Shown: piece by piece, positions 1 to 6,758 of the stretch
How positions within the stretch are numbered: the first letter of the stretch is position 1
Layout of the letters: each line of letters begins with the position of its first letter
Assembly (NCBI GenBank): GCA_946887025.1
Contig: CAMPJY010000131.1
Location: 1 to 6,758, forward strand
Direction: 5' to 3'
Length of the DNA: 6,758 bases
Origin: an uncultured Salinimicrobium sp.
GTDB lineage: Bacteria; Bacteroidota; Bacteroidia; Flavobacteriales; Flavobacteriaceae
The notes under the pieces: generated by a model
Seen by the model: only the letters and a program-made list of their open reading frames with translations
What the model was told of the DNA's origin: nothing
Databases searched by the model: none
Translations under genes and position numbers: made by a program

Positions 1-10
1 TATTTCTTAC

Positions 11-66
11 TTTTCCGGGGAATAAAAACCCTGATTAAACTATTTCCGGGGTGCAAAACCCGGAAA
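11..66. repeat. Repeated GC-rich palindromic motif upstream of the FGE gene
   Basis: The 9-mer TTTCCGGGG occurs at 12-20 and again at 43-51, exactly 31 bp apart. Each copy is followed by a short A-rich stretch and CCC, so each has the form GGGG-(A-rich)-CCC. The second copy is a perfect 8-bp inverted repeat, TTTCCGGG (43-50) and CCCGGAAA (59-66), with an 8-base loop. It ends 17 bp before the FGE start codon. It could be a double operator, about three helical turns apart, a transcript hairpin, or the terminator of an upstream gene, although no T-run follows. The repeat is seen directly; any role is inference. Confidence 0.5.
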
Positions 67-83
67 GCAATTTGTTTGAATAA

Positions 84-1208
84 ATGAAAACTTCCCGATT
101 ATCCCTAATCCTCTGTGCTGCAGTCCTTATGGGCAGCTGTAAAAATACTACCGAAGAAAGACCCGCTGCAGAATCCGAACCCCTGACACTCCTGACGGAA
201 CAACCCGAAGAGGTCCCGACCCCTGAAGGCATGGTCTGGATTCCCGGAGGTAAATTCATGCAAGGGGCGGTAGCTTCAGACAAAATGGCGATGAACCATG
301 AAAAACCCGCCCACTCCGTTGCGGTGGATGGATTTTTTATGGATGTCACCGAGGTCACCAATGCGGAATTCAGCAAATTCGTGGAGGAAACCGGCTACGT
401 CACCGTGGCCGAACGGGAGATCGTGTGGGAGGAAATGAAAAAACAGCTGCCCCCAGGCACTCCGAAACCTCACGATTCTATTCTTCAGCCCGGATCGCTG
501 GTCTTCAAAAAAACCAAAAGTTCAGTTCCCAATCTATACGATTACTCCCAATGGTGGGAGTGGAAGATCGGCGCCAACTGGAAACATCCCTACGGCCCTG
601 ACAGCAGTATCGATGGTAAGGAGGATTATCCCGTAGTCCACGTCACCTATGAGGATGCCGCGGCTTATGCCGACTGGGCAGGAACACGACTTCCTACAGA
701 AGCGGAATGGGAATATGCCGCCAGGGGAGGGCAGCCGGAGGCTGTTTTTTTCTGGGGAACCGATGAAACCAGGCTTTCTGAAATGGCAAATACCTGGGAA
801 GGGGAATTTCCTAAAGAAAACACCGAAATCGACGGCTTTCAGAGCATTGCACCTGTAAAAAGCTACCCCCCCAATGAGTACGGCCTATACGACATGGCAG
901 GAAATGTTTGGGAATATGCCGCCGACTGGTACAATACCAATTATTACGCGCAGGCCCTTGAGGAAGGTCTCCAAATGAATCCAACCGGGGCCGAACAACA
1001 TTATAATCCGCACAGCCCTCAGATGCAGGAAAAAGTGATCAAGGGTGGCTCCTATCTTTGCAACGCCTCCTACTGCGCCAGCTTCAGGATCTCTGCCCGT
1101 ATGGCTAATTCCCTGGATTCCTCGCAGGAGCACGTGGGATTCCGTACGGTGGTGACTCCGCAGATGCTGAAAGACAGACAGCAGGGCGAATCGCAGAAAA
1201 ATGAGTAA
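84..1208 (+). CDS. Lipoprotein formylglycine-generating enzyme (SUMF1/FGE family sulfatase-maturating protein)
   Basis: This 374-residue protein is predicted to oxidise the active-site Cys of sulfatases to formylglycine, the oxygen- and copper-dependent reaction of the FGE family. The N-terminus is a lipoprotein signal with M-G-S-C at the cleavage site (Cys19), followed by a Glu/Pro-rich linker to about residue 47. The FGE-sulfatase domain spans about 48-357: it opens with G-M-V-W-I-P-G-G (49-56), carries R-L-P-T-E-A-E-W-E-Y (202-211), and ends with H-V-G-F-R (350-354). The active-site segment G-G-S-Y-L-C-N-A-S-Y-C puts cysteines at 326 and 331, the same spacing as Cys336/Cys341 of human FGE, so this looks catalytic and not one of the Cys-less relatives such as gliding lipoproteins GldJ/GldK. 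The residue matching human His337 is Asn327. The ATG at 84 is chosen because the lipoprotein signal begins there; no Shine-Dalgarno motif is visible. It is first of three co-directional genes and shares the window with a Cys-type sulfatase, its likely client. The lipid anchor implies that it acts in the envelope. Confidence 0.9.
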   Translation: MKTSRLSLILCAAVLMGSCKNTTEERPAAESEPLTLLTEQPEEVPTPEGMVWIPGGKFMQGAVASDKMAMNHEKPAHSVAVDGFFMDVTEVTNAEFSKFVEETGYVTVAEREIVWEEMKKQLPPGTPKPHDSILQPGSLVFKKTKSSVPNLYDYSQWWEWKIGANWKHPYGPDSSIDGKEDYPVVHVTYEDAAAYADWAGTRLPTEAEWEYAARGGQPEAVFFWGTDETRLSEMANTWEGEFPKENTEIDGFQSIAPVKSYPPNEYGLYDMAGNVWEYAADWYNTNYYAQALEEGLQMNPTGAEQHYNPHSPQMQEKVIKGGSYLCNASYCASFRISARMANSLDSSQEHVGFRTVVTPQMLKDRQQGESQKNE

Positions 1209-1243
1209 TTTAAGGGATCTGAAACTGAATTAAACTGAGCCCC

Positions 1244-2425
1244 ATGAAGTGGAATCCTATAATTTTACTTGTCCTGGTACTTTGTATTCTGGCAAGTTGT
1301 GCTCCCCAGAAACGCTGGTATAAGGGCAATCTGCACACCCACTCCTACTGGAGTGACGGCGATGAATTCCCCGAGATGATCATGCAGTGGTACAAGGACC
1401 ACGGCTACGATTTTGTGGCGCTTTCCGATCATAACATCATTGCGGAAGGGGTGAAATGGAAAACCATTCCCAGGGATACCTTGTATCAGAAGGCTTTTCA
1501 GGAATATCTTGAAAAGTATGGGGAGGACTGGGTCAATTACAGGATCGATTCCGCAGGAACCCATGTACAGCTGAAAACCCTCAACGAATTCAGGCCGTTA
1601 TTTGAGGAAGAGGAGGAATTCATGATCTTTAGGGCAGAGGAGGTGACCGCTTACCTCGGCAAAAAGGCCGTGCATATGGGCGCCATCAATGTACAGGAGG
1701 TGATCAAACCCCGGGAAGGGAATACGATCGTGGAGCTGATCCAGAACAACCTGGATGCCATCCGCGAGCAGGCGGAGGAAACGGGCGAGCCTATACTTCA
1801 GCACCTCAACCACCCCAATTTCACCTACGCCATCACCGCCGAGGACATCATGCAGCTGGATGGGGAGCGCTTTTTTGAGGTTTTCAACGGGCATCCTTAC
1901 GTGAATAATTATGGCGACAGCCTTCACAGCAGCACGGAGGAGATGTGGGATATGGTGAACATCGCTTACCTGAATACCGGGAAACCCATCATGTTCGGGC
2001 TGGCGACGGATGACAGTCATCATTACCACAAATTCGGGCAGAAATACAGCAACGCCGGAAGGGGCTGGGTAATGGTAAAAGCAGACAAACTGCACCCGCA
2101 CTCCCTGATAGCAAGTATGGAGGCGGGCGATTTCTACGCCACCACAGGGGTGCTGCTGGATAAAATTTCCTTTAAGAACAACCGACTGAAGATCAGAATC
2201 AGGGGCGAGGAAGGGGTAAATTACAGGACCCAGATCATTGCCGCCCCGGAGAATGCTTCAGATAGCGAGGTTCTGCAGACCATTTCAGGGACTAAAGTGG
2301 ATTTTGAACTGCCCGAGGGATATCTTTTCGTGAGGGCCAAGGTGATCTCAGACAAGCCAAAGAAAAACCCTTATAAAGAAGGAGATGTCGAAGTGGCCTG
2401 GGTCCAGCCGTTTGTGGTGGAATAA
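1244..2425 (+). CDS. Lipoprotein PHP-domain metallohydrolase of unknown substrate
   Basis: This 393-residue protein has a canonical lipobox, L-A-S-C (Cys19), after a hydrophobic stretch, so it should be membrane-anchored in the envelope. The mature protein starts almost at once with the PHP metal-binding motif: N-L-H-T-H-S with His31 and His33, Asp38 in S-D-G, and D62-H63 in L-S-D-H-N. Further likely ligands are Glu132/Glu133, His144 in V-H-M-G, His187/His190 in Q-H-L-N-H-P, and D257-S-H259 in T-D-D-S-H-H. The set looks complete, so the protein is probably an active metal-dependent phosphoesterase-like hydrolase. PHP relatives include histidinol phosphatase and the CehA/McbA group. About 300-393 looks like a small beta-rich C-terminal domain. 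It lies 35 bp after the FGE gene and 25 bp before the GH2 gene, so co-transcription is likely. The lipid anchor and the glycan-enzyme neighbours argue against a role in histidine synthesis. The substrate cannot be told; a phosphorylated or otherwise esterified sugar is only a guess. Confidence 0.85.
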   Translation: MKWNPIILLVLVLCILASCAPQKRWYKGNLHTHSYWSDGDEFPEMIMQWYKDHGYDFVALSDHNIIAEGVKWKTIPRDTLYQKAFQEYLEKYGEDWVNYRIDSAGTHVQLKTLNEFRPLFEEEEEFMIFRAEEVTAYLGKKAVHMGAINVQEVIKPREGNTIVELIQNNLDAIREQAEETGEPILQHLNHPNFTYAITAEDIMQLDGERFFEVFNGHPYVNNYGDSLHSSTEEMWDMVNIAYLNTGKPIMFGLATDDSHHYHKFGQKYSNAGRGWVMVKADKLHPHSLIASMEAGDFYATTGVLLDKISFKNNRLKIRIRGEEGVNYRTQIIAAPENASDSEVLQTISGTKVDFELPEGYLFVRAKVISDKPKKNPYKEGDVEVAWVQPFVVE

Positions 2426-2450
2426 CATTTAAAAAAATAACTACTTCCTG

Positions 2451-5051
2451 ATGAAGAAATTAGTACTTCTATACGTTCTCTTTACCTTTTCGCTAAGCGG
2501 CTTTTCCCAAAGAAGCATTCAAAGCCTTAACTCCTCCTGGGAATTCACTTCTGAGGCAAATCAAGGAAAATCTAAAATCGTCAATATCCCGCATACCTGG
2601 AACAATGAAGACGCTTTCAGGGATGGGAAGGAGTATTTCCGCGGCCTCGGAGTCTATAGAAAAACTCTTTTCATTCCACAGGAATGGAGTAACAAGAGGG
2701 TCTTTCTGAAATTCGAAGGATCTAACCAGATCACCCGGCTATTCGTTAACGAGCAGCCGGCAGGGACGCATAAGGGAGGCTATACCGGCTTTGTATTCGA
2801 TATCACGGAGCAGCTGGTGCCCGGGGAGGAAAATGAGTTGAGGATAGAGGTGGATAACAGTCACAACCTTGATATCCCCCCACTGGACGCGGATTTCAAT
2901 TTCTATGGTGGGATCTACAGGGACCTCTCTCTTATCATCACAGAAGAAGTACATTTCGAATTGGCCAATGAGGCTGCGGGAAACCTTCTGGTGAGGACTT
3001 CAGAAGTTTCAGAGGATAAGGCGAAGATAGGGATTGAGGCAAAGCTCGTCAATCACTCCGATAGCACTGAAAAAACAGAGGTAGAAGTGGAGATCTTCAA
3101 TCCCGGCGGGGAAAGTATAAAAACCCTTTCCCGAAGCCTCAGATTACAGCCAGGCGGAACTGAAACGCTGAATTTTGAACATCTTATTACTGCTCCGGAA
3201 CTATGGTCCCCTGATAATCCACAACTCTACAGGATGGTGGCGAGCATTTACACCGAGGGCAAAAAAGAGAAAACCGATGTTTTTGAAACAAACTTCGGCC
3301 TTCGCTGGGTGGAGATCGATGCAGAAAAAGGATTCTTCCTGAACGGAAAACCCCTGAAACTAATTGGGGCCAACCGCCATCAGGATTTTCTGGGACTGGG
3401 GAATGCCCTGCCAAATGAACTTCACGAGCGGGATTACCGGATGATAAAGGAGATGGGAGCTAATTTTATCAGGACAGCCCATTATCCACAGGATCCGGAA
3501 GTTTACAGGATCTGTGACGAATTGGGATTACTTGTCTGGACCGAAGTTCCCGTAATTAACGACGTCACCGAATCAGAGGCCTATCATGAGGTATCCCTGC
3601 AAATGCAGCGGGAACAGATACTTCAGTTCTTCAACCATCCCTCTATAGTGATGTGGGGACTGATGAACGAGATCTTTATCCGGCTGGTCTTCAACGGGAA
3701 GGTTTCCGAGGAGGACCGGGAAGCGAAGATAAAAACCACCGTAGCCCTTGCAGAAAAACTCGAACGGGAGACAAAAAGGCTGGACCCTTCCAGGTTGTCG
3801 GCCATGGCGCTTCATCAGGATGAGCTATACAACAGCACCGGGATTGCCGATATTCCGGATGTGATAGGCTGGAATCTGTACATGGGGTGGTATTCTCCGG
3901 GGCTGGAGAACCTGGGAAAATTTCTAGATGAACAGCATCAGCGTTATCCCAATCGGCCGCTGCTTATTTCGGAATACGGCCCGGGGGCAGATATCCGCCT
4001 GCAGACGACGGATCCGAAGCCCTGGGACTACAGCGAGGCCTATCAGCTGAAGAGCCACAGAAGCTATCTGAATCAGGTGCAGGAGCGGGATTATATGCTG
4101 GGAATGGCAGCCTGGAATTTCGCTGATTTCGGTTCGTCCTTCAGGCAGGACGCCATGCCTTACATCAATCAGAAAGGGTTGGTCAACTTCGACAGGACCA
4201 AAAAAGATATCTACTACTATTACCAGGCAAGGCTTACGGAGCAGCCCATGGTTTATATCAGCGGGGAGAATTTCGAAACAAGGTATATTCAGAAGCAGGG
4301 GGATAAAGCAGAATTCAAAGTGTTCTCTAACCAGGACAAGGTGGAATTAAAAGTAGACGGTGGGGAAAGTTTCACTTCAGAGACCGTGGACGGGATAGCC
4401 AGCTTTGAACTTAGCCTTCAGGAAGGCGTACATCAGCTCACCGCTACGGCCGGGGAGGCTTCCCATAGCAGGGAAATTGAGATCAGGTACCGGGAGCAGC
4501 TGGTCCCGGAGATCGGGAAGAAGGATATCTTAGTAAATGTCGGAACCCACGTTAATTACAGGGATCCTGTTACCGGGGAAATATGGATAAGCGATCAGCC
4601 GTATTCCGAAGGTGGATTTGGATATATTGGCGGGGAGGTATACCAGAAGAGCAAAGACAAATTTCAGGGAACGGCTTCTGATATTCAGGGCACAGAAAAT
4701 GATCCGCTTTTCCAGACCATGCAGGAAGGGATTGAAGCCTATAAATTTGACGTGGAACCGGGCACCTACAGGGTCACCTTACTTTTCGCTGAACCCGAAT
4801 GGAATGCCTCCGAAGAAAACATCTATAATCTTGGTAAGGCGGAAGCTGAAGCGACAGAAGGTTTGCGAAGCTTTGACATCAGGATAAATGGCGAGCTCCA
4901 GAGGGGCGATCTCAATCTGGCCAGGGACTACGGCAGGGTAAGAGCAGTCGAACTCTGGTTTGAGGTGAGGACCCAGGGCGGGATCAATGTTGAATTTGAG
5001 GAAAATGCAGGCGAATCCCTGCTATCCGGGATAAAGCTGGAGCAATTGTAA
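2451..5051 (+). CDS. Secreted glycoside hydrolase family 2 enzyme with C-terminal malectin-like domain, beta-glucuronidase-like active site
   Basis: This 866-residue retaining glycosidase has a signal peptide of about 19-20 residues ending G-F-S-Q. A GH2 sugar-binding jelly roll covers about 22-165 and includes D148-F-N-F-Y-G-G-I. An Ig-like domain covers about 168-285 and the TIM barrel about 290-595. Active-site landmarks are G-A-N-R-H310, R-T-A-H344-Y-P, the acid/base Glu407 in W-G-L-M-N-E, the nucleophile Glu508 in I-S-E-Y-G, and W555-N-F-A-D-F. N-Q-K at 573-575 lies where E. coli beta-glucuronidase has its carboxylate-binding N-x-K, and Y477-M-G-W-Y481 also resembles that enzyme. This favours a beta-uronosidase, but beta-galactosidase-like GH2 members cannot be excluded because some share a similar motif. 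About 600-690 is probably another beta-sandwich. From about 693 (I-L-V-N-V-G) to the end is a malectin-like domain that may bind carbohydrate. The gene starts 25 bp after the PHP gene and is probably last in the operon, facing the sulfatase gene. Confidence 0.92.
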   Translation: MKKLVLLYVLFTFSLSGFSQRSIQSLNSSWEFTSEANQGKSKIVNIPHTWNNEDAFRDGKEYFRGLGVYRKTLFIPQEWSNKRVFLKFEGSNQITRLFVNEQPAGTHKGGYTGFVFDITEQLVPGEENELRIEVDNSHNLDIPPLDADFNFYGGIYRDLSLIITEEVHFELANEAAGNLLVRTSEVSEDKAKIGIEAKLVNHSDSTEKTEVEVEIFNPGGESIKTLSRSLRLQPGGTETLNFEHLITAPELWSPDNPQLYRMVASIYTEGKKEKTDVFETNFGLRWVEIDAEKGFFLNGKPLKLIGANRHQDFLGLGNALPNELHERDYRMIKEMGANFIRTAHYPQDPEVYRICDELGLLVWTEVPVINDVTESEAYHEVSLQMQREQILQFFNHPSIVMWGLMNEIFIRLVFNGKVSEEDREAKIKTTVALAEKLERETKRLDPSRLSAMALHQDELYNSTGIADIPDVIGWNLYMGWYSPGLENLGKFLDEQHQRYPNRPLLISEYGPGADIRLQTTDPKPWDYSEAYQLKSHRSYLNQVQERDYMLGMAAWNFADFGSSFRQDAMPYINQKGLVNFDRTKKDIYYYYQARLTEQPMVYISGENFETRYIQKQGDKAEFKVFSNQDKVELKVDGGESFTSETVDGIASFELSLQEGVHQLTATAGEASHSREIEIRYREQLVPEIGKKDILVNVGTHVNYRDPVTGEIWISDQPYSEGGFGYIGGEVYQKSKDKFQGTASDIQGTENDPLFQTMQEGIEAYKFDVEPGTYRVTLLFAEPEWNASEENIYNLGKAEAEATEGLRSFDIRINGELQRGDLNLARDYGRVRAVELWFEVRTQGGINVEFEENAGESLLSGIKLEQL

Positions 5052-5052
5052 A

Positions 5053-5074
5053 GGAACAGGTCTCGACCTGTCCC
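5053..5074. terminator. Possible terminator hairpin between convergent genes
   Basis: ACAGGTC (5056-5062) and GACCTGT (5065-5071) form a perfect inverted repeat beginning four bases after the GH2 stop codon. Steric limits on the loop make the likely fold a 6-bp stem with a CTCG tetraloop, possibly extended by G-C pairs (5053-5054 with 5073-5074) across two mismatches. No T-run follows on the plus strand; on the minus strand only a weak TTCCTTT does. It may end the GH2 operon, the sulfatase transcript, or both. The octamer AAAGGAAC flanks the structure at 5050-5057 and recurs at 5079-5086. Confidence 0.35.
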
Positions 5075-5091
5075 CCACAAAGGAACCTCCC

Positions 5092-5127
5092 GGAATTTGG
5101 AATTTGGAATTTAAAAATTTGGAATTT
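5092..5127. repeat. Short tandem repeat of GGAATTT reaching into the sulfatase stop codon
   Basis: Three head-to-tail copies of GGAATTT occupy 5092-5112, followed by AAAAATTT and a fourth copy at 5121-5127. The last copy overlaps the sulfatase stop codon, which reads TTA at 5126-5128 on the plus strand. The stretch is much more AT-rich than the genes around it. It may be simple slippage, or a T-rich tail helping termination of the GH2 operon. The repeat is certain; no function is shown. Confidence 0.7.
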
Positions 5128-6758
5128 ATCTCACCCTAAATGCCTCAGTGGTCCTTGGCTCCACCGTATCATTGTTATGGTCGTTGTACTTCAGGAATTT
5201 CTGGTGAAGTCTTTCCACCTCCTTTTTGTACTCCGCTTCAGCAACCAGATTAGTGGTCTGGGCAGGATCTTCTGCCAGATTATATAATTCTGTAGCTTCA
5301 TTTTTTCGGTCCACAACGAGCGCCAGGTCGCCTTCGCGGATAGCACCGTCATAAGCAAATCCTGCCTGGTAAATAACAAATTCGTGGAGAGGTCCGATAT
5401 TCTGTTCCTTTCCCGTGAGGATGGGCAAAAGGGAGGCGCTGTCCTTTGCCTGGTCCTCCTCCATATTCTGCCGCGTGAGCTCATACATGGTAGCCACCCA
5501 GTCGTGGCCCACGATCAGCTCATCTGATACTGTTCCGGGCTCTATAACTGAACCTTCAGAAGTGCCATCCCCCCATTTCGCAATGAAAGGAACCCGATGC
5601 CCGCCTTCATAGACAGAAGCCTTGTAATCACGGTAAGGACCATTATTGTCGTGTTCCCTGTTTCCGTAGTGCACTATGTTGGGCCACAGGGCCCCGTTAT
5701 CGCTGGTGAAGATGATGAGGGTGTTTTCCAGGATTCCTTCTTCCTCCAGCTTTTCTATGATCTTCCCTACCTGCAGGTCCAGTTCGTAAAGCACATCGGA
5801 GGTGACGGCACCCGTTACTCCGGATACCTGCTCATCGATGGTGGAGGGATCGCCGTCAAAATCGAAAGGAGGGGTATGCGGTACATGGATGGCCTGGGAG
5901 GAGAAGTACAGGAGGAAAGGCTGTTCTTTGTTTTCCTTCTGGTTTGCGGCCTGATGTCGGTCTATGAAATCTACTGCTGCCTCGGTGAGGATGATCCCCG
6001 CCTGGCTGGAATCGTAGTCTACATCCCCTCTGGCGGGAACTTTTCCGGCTTCCACAATCTCAGAAAGACCGTTGTCGCTCACCCGGTAGAATCCGTTGTA
6101 TAACAATCGGGTACTGGAATTATCTGCCGGATTATTGGGATCTATGGGTAGAAAATCACCATTCTCGAAATAGGCATAGGGCTCGTGCTGAATTCCACTG
6201 AGGAGCCCGAGCCAGTAATCGAAGCCGTGTTCGCTGAGGGCATTCTTTACTCCCCGGCTGTAGTCCATGGTATTGATCTTGTTCTTTTCCCGAATGACTT
6301 CCCCGTTTTCATCAAAGACGTCGCCCCCTAGGTGCATTTTCCCAAAGAAGGCGGTTTTATAGCCGGCGTTCTGCATTATTTCTCCCACGGTGATGTGTCT
6401 CCCAGCTTCCGCCCTGTCGCCATTAAAACTGAAACCGGAGCTGTTGTTCACATCCCAGCTTCCCCCCGGCCTTCCATTCCTGTAAGGATAACTGCCCGTC
6501 ATCAAACTGAAGCGGGAGGGAGCGCATAGAGCGGCGGGAGAATGGGCATCGGTAAACATCATTCCCTGGGCTGCCAGCTTGTCGATATTAGGGGTGGGGA
6601 CCTTTCCGCCATAGGCGCCAATATCTCCGTAGCCTACATCGTCGGCAAGGATGAAGACCACATTTGGGGCCTTTGCAGGGGTTTTTTGTGCCTGCTGGGC
6701 ATTGGCATGGGTGCCGCAGAGAAAAAGGATAATAAAAGCCAGAAATTGACTGGAAGAG
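5126..6758 (-). CDS. Secreted Cys-type sulfatase (arylsulfatase A-like, S1 family), N-terminus cut by window edge
   Basis: This enzyme is predicted to remove sulfate esters from a carbohydrate. The apparent start at 6661 is only an internal GTG: 32 more codons are open in frame to the window edge and encode a hydrophobic run (F-L-A-F-I-I-L-F-L), then T-H-A-N-A-Q-Q and a short linker. That is the end of a signal peptide, probably cut after A-N-A, so the true ATG lies past 6758. Numbering from the Val at 6661, metal ligands are D7-D8 in I-L-A-D-D, and the catalytic signature is C46-A-P-S-R50, whose Cys is converted to formylglycine. Other expected active-site residues are K108/H110 in G-K-M-H-L-G, H259/H262, D321-N322 in T-S-D-N-G and K347 before V-Y-E-G-G. 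The visible 543 codons fit a near-complete sulfatase with no frameshift. The exact sulfatase subfamily and glycan substrate cannot be assigned. It is convergent with the GH2 gene (74 bp apart), so it belongs to a separate transcript, and it is the natural client of the FGE at 84-1208. Confidence 0.93.
   Translation of the reverse strand, partial: SSSQFLAFIILFLCGTHANAQQAQKTPAKAPNVVFILADDVGYGDIGAYGGKVPTPNIDKLAAQGMMFTDAHSPAALCAPSRFSLMTGSYPYRNGRPGGSWDVNNSSGFSFNGDRAEAGRHITVGEIMQNAGYKTAFFGKMHLGGDVFDENGEVIREKNKINTMDYSRGVKNALSEHGFDYWLGLLSGIQHEPYAYFENGDFLPIDPNNPADNSSTRLLYNGFYRVSDNGLSEIVEAGKVPARGDVDYDSSQAGIILTEAAVDFIDRHQAANQKENKEQPFLLYFSSQAIHVPHTPPFDFDGDPSTIDEQVSGVTGAVTSDVLYELDLQVGKIIEKLEEEGILENTLIIFTSDNGALWPNIVHYGNREHDNNGPYRDYKASVYEGGHRVPFIAKWGDGTSEGSVIEPGTVSDELIVGHDWVATMYELTRQNMEEDQAKDSASLLPILTGKEQNIGPLHEFVIYQAGFAYDGAIREGDLALVVDRKNEATELYNLAEDPAQTTNLVAEAEYKKEVERLHQKFLKYNDHNNDTVEPRTTEAFRVR

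Noticed and set aside
71..80. TTTGTTTG before the FGE gene as a Bacteroidota -7 promoter element (TAnnTTTG).
   Set aside because: It has a mismatch in the key TA, no TTG at the expected upstream distance, and sits too close to the start codon to be convincing.
1..87. Frame 1 is open from the window edge to a TGA at 85-87, which would overlap the FGE start as ATGA; the other two plus frames stop at 23-25 and 36-38.
   Set aside because: The 28 codons are AT-rich, give a peptide with no recognisable pattern, and cover the palindromic repeats. An upstream gene ending in any of the three frames is possible, but nothing favours one.
1598..2101. 167-codon minus-strand open frame inside the PHP gene.
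   Set aside because: It is antisense to a gene with all PHP metal ligands, and its translation has no family features.
84..5051. Calling the locus a complete polysaccharide utilisation locus for a named polymer such as ulvan, carrageenan or fucoidan.
   Set aside because: No SusC/SusD pair, lyase, endo-acting enzyme or regulator is present in the window, and neither sulfatase nor GH2 specificity can be fixed from sequence alone.
5597..6103. 168-codon plus-strand open frame inside the sulfatase gene.
   Set aside because: It lies fully antisense to a clear sulfatase with intact motifs, has no recognisable domain or signal, and is best explained as a shadow frame.

Overview
This window is a piece of a carbohydrate-degradation locus, probably from an aerobic, likely marine, member of the Bacteroidota (Flavobacteriia-like). 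The organism call is an inference. It rests on short A-rich stretches instead of Shine-Dalgarno motifs before the start codons, a typical Bacteroidota signal peptide ending in GFSQ, two short lipoprotein signals ending in a lipobox Cys, and the mix of enzymes. No rRNA, tRNA, mobile element, integrase or CRISPR array was seen. No SusC/SusD pair or sensor/regulator lies inside the window, so calling it a polysaccharide utilisation locus is an inference from enzyme content alone.

Layout. Positions 1-83 are non-coding as far as can be told and carry a repeated GC-rich palindromic motif. Three genes then run on the plus strand with gaps of 35 and 25 bp, and probably form one operon: a lipoprotein formylglycine-generating enzyme (FGE/SUMF1 family, 84-1208), a lipoprotein PHP-family metallohydrolase (1244-2425), and a secreted glycoside hydrolase family 2 enzyme with a C-terminal malectin-like domain (2451-5051). 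A 74-bp convergent intergenic region (5052-5125) holds a small hairpin and a run of 7-bp repeats. A Cys-type sulfatase is encoded on the minus strand (5126 to beyond 6758). Its reading frame stays open to the right edge and encodes the end of a signal peptide, so its true start lies outside the window.

How the parts fit. The sulfatase has the C-A-P-S-R signature that FGE converts to formylglycine, and the FGE has both active-site cysteines, so the window holds an enzyme and a plausible maturation partner. Both carry export signals, which points to maturation in the envelope. The GH2 enzyme has the two catalytic glutamates plus an N-x-K motif and W-N-F-A-D-F / G-W-Y motifs as in E. coli beta-glucuronidase, so a uronic-acid-containing substrate is plausible. 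Together these suggest breakdown of a sulfated, possibly uronate-containing polysaccharide such as those of marine algae. The PHP protein is the least understood member; its metal-binding residues are intact and its substrate cannot be read from the sequence.
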